The translations under genes were made by a program, and so were the position numbers. Shown in pieces: positions 58,783 to 64,000 of a stretch of DNA of 64,000 nucleotides. The stretch's first letter is position 1; the number at the start of each line of letters is the position of its first letter. Under the pieces are notes generated by a model, which did no database searches, had not been told where the DNA came from, and saw only the letters and a list, made by a program, of their open reading frames with translations. This DNA comes from Gorillibacterium timonense (GTDB taxonomy: Bacteria; Bacillota; Bacilli; Paenibacillales; NBRC-103111), in assembly GCF_001457415.1 (NCBI RefSeq), contig NZ_LN881723.1, positions 1,019,246 to 1,083,245 of the forward strand, written 5' to 3'.

Positions 58783-59426
58783 ACAAGTTTGTTTGGAAGT
58801 GGCAGGACACGGTGATCGTGCTGCTCGGGCTCGGAGCGTTCATCTTTGCTCTCGTCAATTACAACCGCCTGCCCGACCAGCTCCCCATTCATTTCAGTAC
58901 AGGAGGAGTTGACCGCTACGGCGACAAGCTGAGCAGCCTCGGCCTGCTCGTCTGCCTCGGCCTCTTCCTGCCGCTCGCCATGGGCGTTGCCCGGCACATC
59001 GATCCAAAGCGGAGCAATTACGCCAAGTTCGAGAACGCCTTCGCCATGCTCCGGCTCGTCATCGCCGTGCTGCTCGATCTCGTGCTCGTCGCGACCGTCC
59101 TGTACGGTCTTGGCTACTCGATCAATATGACGAACGCGGTGCTGGCGGGAGTCGGTGTTCTCCTCATCATCATGGGGAATTACATTCCTCAAATCAAGGA
59201 TAATTACTTCATAGGAATCCGCACCCCCTGGACCTTGAACAGCCCGGAGGTATGGCGCAAGACCCATCGGCTCGGAGGCCGCCTGTGGGTGCTGGCCGGA
59301 ATCCTGGTGGCGATCGGCACCTTCCTGCCAAGCCGCTGGAGCACCGCCATCATCCTCCTCTCGATGATTCCGCTCGTCGTCATTCCGACTTTTTACTCCT
59401 GGAGCATCTCACGCAAGCAAGAGTGA
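58779..59426 (+). CDS. sdpI: SdpI-family membrane immunity/signal protein
   Basis: 215 residues with six membrane segments. SdpI blocks are clear: LPDQLPIHFSTGGVDRYGDK in the first half and MGNYIPQIKDNYFIGIRTPW, WRKTHRLGGRLWVLAGI in the second. In Bacillus this protein gives resistance to SdpC and relays the signal. No sdpABC genes lie near, so here it may protect against toxins from other cells. Confidence 0.85.
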   Translation: MNKFVWKWQDTVIVLLGLGAFIFALVNYNRLPDQLPIHFSTGGVDRYGDKLSSLGLLVCLGLFLPLAMGVARHIDPKRSNYAKFENAFAMLRLVIAVLLDLVLVATVLYGLGYSINMTNAVLAGVGVLLIIMGNYIPQIKDNYFIGIRTPWTLNSPEVWRKTHRLGGRLWVLAGILVAIGTFLPSRWSTAIILLSMIPLVVIPTFYSWSISRKQE

Positions 59427-59483
59427 CGCTTCCCACGCATCCCTGCGACCGCCTCGTTTCAGCAGGATAACCTACTAGCAAAT

Positions 59484-59539
59484 CGAACGAAACGGGGCGT
59501 CCCGAGGCCAATGCTGGCCGGGGCGCCCCGTCTCGTTCT
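59484..59539. terminator. Terminator between sdpI and liaR
   Basis: GAACGA / TCGTTC, ACGGGGCG / CGCCCCGT and AGGCCA / TGGCC pair in one long nested hairpin between two convergent genes. It probably serves both. Confidence 0.75.
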
Positions 59540-59570
59540 ATGCAAGAAAAGGGCCTGCCGCCCCAGTCTC

Positions 59571-60239
59571 TTATTCCGCCAGTCCGTGCTTGATCGCGTA
59601 GATCGCCGCTTGGGTCCGATCCTCCACGCCGAGCTTGGCCAGAACGTTGGTGACGTGGAATTTCACCGTCTTGATACCGATGAACAATTCGTCCGCCACT
59701 TCCTGATTGGATTTGCCGCTCGCGATGAGCCGCAGCACCTCCATCTCCCGCTCCGTCAGCTCCTCATGAGGAGCCGCTTCCGCGCGCGGCTGCCGGAACC
59801 GGTTCATCATCTTCGACGCCACCTGCGCCTCGATGATCGGTCGGCCGCTTGCCGCCGCCCGGATCGCATCCGCAATCTCGGTAGCCCGAGATGTCTTGAG
59901 AAGATAGCTGAACGCTCCCGCTTCAATGACCGGATACATCTTCTCGTCATCCAGGTAGCTGGTCAGCACGATGACCTTGCAGTCCGGGCAGATGCCCATC
60001 ACCCGCCGGGTCGTCTCAATACCGTCCATGCCGTCCATGACAAGGTCCATCAGGATGACGTCCGGCTTGTATTCCTGTGCTAAGCGAATTCCTTCCAGCC
60101 CGTTGCCCGCTTCTCCTACCACTTCGATGCCGTCCTCCGTGCTCAGCACGGCAGCGAGTCCGATGCGCACCATCTCATGATCATCCACCAGCAGAACCTT
60201 GATGGGACAATCCTGCTCATCACTATTATGATTGCCCAA
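59571..60239 (-). CDS. liaR: LiaR-type (NarL-family) response regulator
   Basis: 222 residues. Receiver with Asp65 (VILMDLVMDGMDGIE) and Lys of LLKTSRA; LuxR-type HTH at the end (ELTEREMEVLRLIASGKSNQ, EVADELFIGIKTVKFHVTNV). Its start overlaps the LiaS gene by 14 bases. Together with LiaS and LiaF it forms the cell-envelope stress three-component system that responds to lipid II-cycle antibiotics; PspA-type genes upstream are the expected targets. Confidence 0.88.
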   Translation of the reverse strand: MGNHNSDEQDCPIKVLLVDDHEMVRIGLAAVLSTEDGIEVVGEAGNGLEGIRLAQEYKPDVILMDLVMDGMDGIETTRRVMGICPDCKVIVLTSYLDDEKMYPVIEAGAFSYLLKTSRATEIADAIRAAASGRPIIEAQVASKMMNRFRQPRAEAAPHEELTEREMEVLRLIASGKSNQEVADELFIGIKTVKFHVTNVLAKLGVEDRTQAAIYAIKHGLAE

Positions 60240-61290
60240 CGCTTTCTTCCTCCTTCGTCTCCAAGGTAAAGGGAATGCGGATTTCCATCCTCGTGCCCCG
60301 ATCAGGAGCCGTTACGAGGTTGAGAGAGCCTCCCAGCTCGTTTACCCGCTCGCGGATCGACACCAGTCCATAAGAAGCGTGCTTAACTTCATCAAGCACG
60401 AAGCCGACTCCGTTATCGCGGATGAGCAAGCGTACACTGTCGCTTGCGACCAGGAGACGAATCTCCAGCCGGTTGGCCCGGGAATGCCGCAAGGCGTTGG
60501 ATAGCGCTTCCTGCACGATGCGGAACAAATGATCCTCGATCCCCTTCTGCAGCTGCAGATCCTCATCCATCTCCAGCGCGATTTCAATCTGAACCTTCGC
60601 CTGCAGCTCGGTGATGAGGTCGCGCAGCCCCTGTGCCAGGCGCTTGCCCTCCAAATGAACCGGGCGCAGATGCAGAAGCAGCGCGCGCATCTCCGACTGC
60701 GCGACCGACGCCATCTCCTCAATCAAATGAATTTGCCGGGTCGCCTTGTCGATATCCTTGTCGATGATCCGTCCCACCGCCGTAGCCGTCATTGAGATCG
60801 CGAACAGCTGCTGGCTGACCGCATCATGCAGATCGCGCGCAAGCCGCTGCCGCTCTTCCATGATCGCCGAATAGCGGGCCTTCTCGGCAAGCTGAGCATT
60901 ATTGTTCGACAAGCGCTGGAGCGAGGAGACCTGCTCCTCCCATTTCTTGCCGATCCGGTTCAACTGCTCGCCAAGCTCGCCGATCTCGTCCTCCCCAAGC
61001 GGTGGAACCGCGCGGGACAGGTTTCCTTTTTCCAGAGAGAGCATCACTTCGCTCAACTGCTCCAAACGGCGGGCCGTCCGGGCACCGCTCCAGAATCCGT
61101 ACGAGATCGTGATCGCCGCAACGGTACCGACCAAGACCAGGCTGATGCGAATACCCTGCTCCCATGTTCGGCTCGTGTTCAAAAAACCATATGTATACAA
61201 AAAATAAATCAGGACGCCGCTGAGGAGAAACCCGATGAGCATCGATTCAGCCAACGTACGCCATACCATGCCGGTCAATCGTTTGTTCAT
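60226..61290 (-). CDS. liaS: LiaS-type sensor histidine kinase
   Basis: 354 residues. Two membrane segments (about 12-32, 47-67) with almost no extracellular loop (the intramembrane-sensing type), HAMP (70-125), HisKA_3 dimerisation domain with the phospho-His in EERQRLARDLHDAVSQQLFA, and an ATPase domain (IRDNGVGF). It lies between liaF and liaR, as in other Firmicutes. Confidence 0.88.
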   Translation of the reverse strand: MNKRLTGMVWRTLAESMLIGFLLSGVLIYFLYTYGFLNTSRTWEQGIRISLVLVGTVAAITISYGFWSGARTARRLEQLSEVMLSLEKGNLSRAVPPLGEDEIGELGEQLNRIGKKWEEQVSSLQRLSNNNAQLAEKARYSAIMEERQRLARDLHDAVSQQLFAISMTATAVGRIIDKDIDKATRQIHLIEEMASVAQSEMRALLLHLRPVHLEGKRLAQGLRDLITELQAKVQIEIALEMDEDLQLQKGIEDHLFRIVQEALSNALRHSRANRLEIRLLVASDSVRLLIRDNGVGFVLDEVKHASYGLVSIRERVNELGGSLNLVTAPDRGTRMEIRIPFTLETKEEESVGQS

Positions 61291-61319
61291 GCGGTCCTCC
61301 TCCCTTCGCGTCCCTCATT

Positions 61320-61982
61320 TTACACAATTTTGATATTCACTTCTCCTACGAGATAAGAAGCCATGAGTTTCACTTTCGTCTCGGCGGTCTCATAGCCGGG
61401 GGATTGCCAGGAGATCTTGTTGCCGATGCCTTCGCGCTTCGTGCCTCCAACATTGAGCGATCCCGCCTGTACCGAGCCCTCTACCGACACCGCCATATCC
61501 TCCGGGATAATGATGTTCAAATTGCCGATCATTCCCTGCAGAACGACGGTCACTTCCTTTTCTTCCTGAAGAGCGAGCGAGAAGTCGAAGCGCATCTCCC
61601 CAACGGCATGCCAAATGCTCATATTGCGCAGCACCCAAGGCTCGCGGTCATAACGGATGCTGCCGATCAAGCTCTGCTTCTGGGTGAAATCTCCGTCCTG
61701 ATGCAGCTCTTTCGACTTTTTGTAAAACAAGCCCAGCGAGATCAGTACAACGCCGATGATGAGGGCGAGCGGCCCTCCGGCTACGAAAAAAGCTCCCGCG
61801 ATCACCAAAATATACCCCTTCTTGTCGCCGCCTCCGCTGCGCAGAACATGAACGCCATAGAGAATCAGCAGGAGTCCCATCAGATTCCAAAATCCGATGA
61901 ACCGTTCCAATAAGATGAAGACCCCCGCCGCGATCAGGACGAGATACGTATTCTTTTGCCGATTATTCTTAGGCTCTTCCAT
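61320..61982 (-). CDS. liaF: LiaF-type inhibitor of LiaRS
   Basis: 220 residues. Four short membrane segments (about 12-90) and a C-terminal LiaF/DUF2154 beta domain (VTVVLQGMIGNLNIIIPEDM, GSLNVGGTKREGIGNKISW). LiaF holds LiaS inactive in unstressed cells. It is the first gene after a terminator-like hairpin that separates it from pspA. Confidence 0.85.
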   Translation of the reverse strand: MEEPKNNRQKNTYLVLIAAGVFILLERFIGFWNLMGLLLILYGVHVLRSGGGDKKGYILVIAGAFFVAGGPLALIIGVVLISLGLFYKKSKELHQDGDFTQKQSLIGSIRYDREPWVLRNMSIWHAVGEMRFDFSLALQEEKEVTVVLQGMIGNLNIIIPEDMAVSVEGSVQAGSLNVGGTKREGIGNKISWQSPGYETAETKVKLMASYLVGEVNIKIV

Positions 61983-62084
61983 CTCGCACCTCCTGCCGGG
62001 GGAATTCTCTGCCTACTTTACTGCCACGGAACAGCATATCACAAACGGGACAAACCGGAAAAGCTCTATTTCATTCGCCGGAAA

Positions 62085-62119
62085 GCCCCCGTACAAGAGA
62101 TGCTCTTGATACGGGGGCA
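62085..62119 (-). terminator. Hairpin between pspA and liaF
   Basis: GCCCCCGTA / TACGGGGGC with CAAGAG / CTCTTG inside, about 37 bases after the pspA stop. On the minus strand it is followed by TTTC only, so it is probably a partial terminator that sets liaFSR below pspA in expression. Confidence 0.6.
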
Positions 62120-62156
62120 GACGGTGCCCGTTTGCTGCGATTTGATTATATCGATG

Positions 62157-62861
62157 TTATTCGTTAGCCGGTTGTTCAGCAGCCAGAGGATTCAGCTTAT
62201 CCTTCAATTGCTGGAGCTGGGCGTCGATCTTTTCCTTCTTCACCGCGTCGGCTGCGCTGAAGGAAGCTGCCGTGGAAGGAACCGCCGTGTACGGCATGCG
62301 GGCTACTTCCGCCTGCACTTCCAGCTCGATGATCTTCTCTTCCATGCGGTGGAAGCCGCGGGAGGCGTTGCCCCCGCCGAGGGTCACTTGGTTGGTGACC
62401 GAAGCCATCTGCTTCTTGGCGTTCGCCAGTTGGGCGCGGGAGATCAGCTCATTGCGCTTGTTGCGCATTTTGTAGAACTCATCCTTCATTTCATGAAGCT
62501 GCTTGAGGATTTCGTCGGCTTGGCCTTTCGCTTGAGCGTGCAGGCCGGTATAGTCCGTTACCTTTTGCTCGTAGTACAGCTTTTCTTCAAGCGCTGCGCG
62601 GGCAGCGGCTTCCTGACCGTTCTTGATGGCGGCGAGGGCGGTGGCTTCGCGATCATTCGCGAGCTTCTCGGCTTCCTTCAATTGCTGTTGAAGCTTGCGC
62701 TCGCTGGCGATCTGCTTGGCAACGGTAACTTCCGCTTGAGCGATCTCTTCTTCCATGTCTCTCAGGTACTGATTCAGCATAACGATCGGATCTTCGACTT
62801 TGTCCAGAACTTCATTGATCGAGGCGCGCGTCATATCTTTGATTCGAGTAAATACTCCCAT
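62157..62861 (-). CDS. pspA: PspA/IM30-family membrane-stress protein
   Basis: 234 residues, almost wholly coiled coil ([40 protein letters not shown]). The N-terminal amphipathic helix is the membrane-binding part of the family. The final 45 residues are a looser Ala/Pro-rich tail. LiaH/PspA proteins form large oligomers that protect stressed membranes. The PspC gene ends two bases upstream. Confidence 0.9.
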   Translation of the reverse strand: MGVFTRIKDMTRASINEVLDKVEDPIVMLNQYLRDMEEEIAQAEVTVAKQIASERKLQQQLKEAEKLANDREATALAAIKNGQEAAARAALEEKLYYEQKVTDYTGLHAQAKGQADEILKQLHEMKDEFYKMRNKRNELISRAQLANAKKQMASVTNQVTLGGGNASRGFHRMEEKIIELEVQAEVARMPYTAVPSTAASFSAADAVKKEKIDAQLQQLKDKLNPLAAEQPANE

Positions 62862-62863
62862 GG

Positions 62864-63349
62864 TTATACATCTCCCTTATCATTTTCATATTTGTCGAGC
62901 TTGGCTCGGAGTTCTTCGATTTCTTTCTGCAAAGCTTTCTTCTCGACTTCCTTCATCATCTCGTCCAACTGGTCTCGCTGCGGTGCAGCCTTCGGAGGCT
63001 CCGGCCGGCTTGCGGAGTTGAAGCTTCCAAAGGGGTTCCCTCCAGGGCTTCCGGCTTGACCGCCGTTGCCGCCGCCAAAACCACCGAATCCGCCGTTACC
63101 GCCTGCAAAGGGGGGGCGTTCCTGATACGAGCCTGCCGGAGGATAAGGCGGGTCGTACGGACCGGGCTCCTTCGGAATCACCGCACTGGCGATGATGTAG
63201 ATGAGAATGACCGGAAAGCCCGTGGAGAAGATCGCGGTGATGATGACCACTACCCGAAGGAGCGTGGCGTCGATATTCAGCCATTCGGCGAGTCCGCCGC
63301 ACAAGCCGCTGATCTTCTTGTCCCTGCGGGACCGGTATAGTTTGTTCAT
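62864..63349 (-). CDS. PspC-domain protein
   Basis: 161 residues. The PspC domain is at the N-terminus ([20 protein letters not shown], then a membrane segment [20 protein letters not shown]). A Gly/Pro-rich linker (about 75-115) and a C-terminal coiled coil ([20 protein letters not shown]) follow. PspC proteins pass membrane stress to PspA. The start is the ATG at 63349; AAAGG is rather far (12 bases), and a TTG at 63361 is possible. Confidence 0.85.
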   Translation of the reverse strand: MNKLYRSRRDKKISGLCGGLAEWLNIDATLLRVVVIITAIFSTGFPVILIYIIASAVIPKEPGPYDPPYPPAGSYQERPPFAGGNGGFGGFGGGNGGQAGSPGGNPFGSFNSASRPEPPKAAPQRDQLDEMMKEVEKKALQKEIEELRAKLDKYENDKGDV

Positions 63350-63388
63350 AGTTGATCCCAACCTTTCTCTCTCCGAGCTGACACGGCT

Positions 63389-64000
63389 TTACTTCTCAAT
63401 CCGGTTCAGTTTGGCGAGTTTTTCTTCGAGCTTCTGCTCGAGCTTGACGCGATTTTCTTCCAAAGACTCTTCCAGCTTGGTGAGCTCACGGTTCAGCTTC
63501 TCTTCGAGCTTGCCGCCCTTCTCCTCCAGCTTGCCACCCAGCTTGTTCATCAGCCGGTTCATTTCCTCGTCCAGCCTGCTGCTGTTGGACCCATACGACC
63601 CGTAGGATTGGGTAGTGGAACGGCGAACCTCGTTCAAGGTGCGGGATTCGAGCTCCATATCGCTCAGGCGCTCATCGAGCCGCTGGAAGGCGCGGGGCGA
63701 AGGATTGGCTCCGCCGCCGGAGAAGCGTTCATTCATCCGACGCTGCAGCCGGAGCGATTCCATTCTTGCTTGGTAGTAGCTGCGGCGAGCGGCGATTTCA
63801 TCGAAGTCGGCGCGCAGCTGGCGGATCTGATTCTCCAGGTCGGCCAGAGAGGCTCTTCCCTCTTCATACAAGGGGCCGTACTGGGCGCAAATTTCTTCCT
63901 GCTGAAGCTTCTCCTGCAGGGCGATGCGGGCAATTTCCTCTTCGCCCGCCTTCAGGGCGATGACCGCTTGCTCTTCGCGTTTTTGCTTGAGGGAAAGGGC
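63389..64000 (-). CDS. PspA/IM30-family protein, partial at window end
   Basis: 204 residues are visible; the start lies beyond the window. The sequence is coiled coil throughout (QEKLQQEEICAQYGPLYEEG, LADLENQIRQLRADFDEIAA), with a second helical tail of repeated GGKLEEK/KLEEKL units (about the last 55 residues) that ordinary PspA proteins lack. It is upstream of pspC and pspA in the same direction, so a stress operon with two PspA paralogues is likely. Confidence 0.8.
   Translation of the reverse strand, partial: ALSLKQKREEQAVIALKAGEEEIARIALQEKLQQEEICAQYGPLYEEGRASLADLENQIRQLRADFDEIAARRSYYQARMESLRLQRRMNERFSGGGANPSPRAFQRLDERLSDMELESRTLNEVRRSTTQSYGSYGSNSSRLDEEMNRLMNKLGGKLEEKGGKLEEKLNRELTKLEESLEENRVKLEQKLEEKLAKLNRIEK

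Overview
The window reads as the chromosome of an endospore-forming Firmicute of the Paenibacillaceae type. Evidence: a single SspI spore protein, YlbJ, YunB and YheC/YheD sporulation genes, YycC and YutD proteins, an S-layer-homology (SLH) protein, a complete LiaFSR/PspA envelope-stress locus, and a moderately GC-rich core with frequent GTG and TTG starts. No rRNA or tRNA gene and no CRISPR array was seen.

Bases 1 to about 18,400 are a mosaic, decaying prophage of lower GC content, read mostly on the minus strand and closed on the right by a divergent repressor / Cro-like switch and a tyrosine integrase (15.8-18.4 kb). Recognisable phage functions are a replication-initiation protein, ArpU-like and sigma-like regulators, a tail assembly chaperone with a -1 frameshift site, and a tape measure protein. 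Terminase, portal, capsid, baseplate and lysis genes are absent. In their place are an SLH protein with a small secreted protein, a coupled DUF488 pair, a 25-residue cationic tryptophan-rich peptide, and several gene fragments. Two elements deserve most attention: an array of heterogeneous small hairpins at 13-562 that runs into a broken DUF3102 gene, and two copies, 6.85 kb apart, of a roughly 183-nt sequence whose stem bases co-vary, which suggests a structured RNA not identified here.

From 18.4 to 34.6 kb the host core holds a chemoreceptor, an M3 oligoendopeptidase, YycC, a diguanylate cyclase, DUF2225, YlbJ, glycogen phosphorylase, NAD kinase, YutD with a long arginine/proline-rich tail, an acetyltransferase, an M23 peptidase and YunB.

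From 34.7 to 46.7 kb there are an MFS exporter with its winged-helix regulator and a palindromic operator lying on the promoter, a four-gene two-component / MacB-like ABC export operon, a phosphoesterase, an AT-rich orphan gene, an rRNA methyltransferase, KtrA and SspI. From 46.8 to 59.5 kb there are YheC/YheD, an ABC ATPase next to a 5'-truncated partner, release factor 3, an EEP hydrolase, a VIT transporter, an EamA transporter, a cyclase-family hydrolase, zwf, a FUSC/PAP2 pair and an sdpRI-like immunity pair with no toxin gene beside it.

The right end (59.6-64.0 kb) is an envelope-stress cluster: LiaR, LiaS, LiaF, PspA, PspC and a second PspA that runs out of the window. All functional calls rest on motifs and remembered family features; no database search was run.
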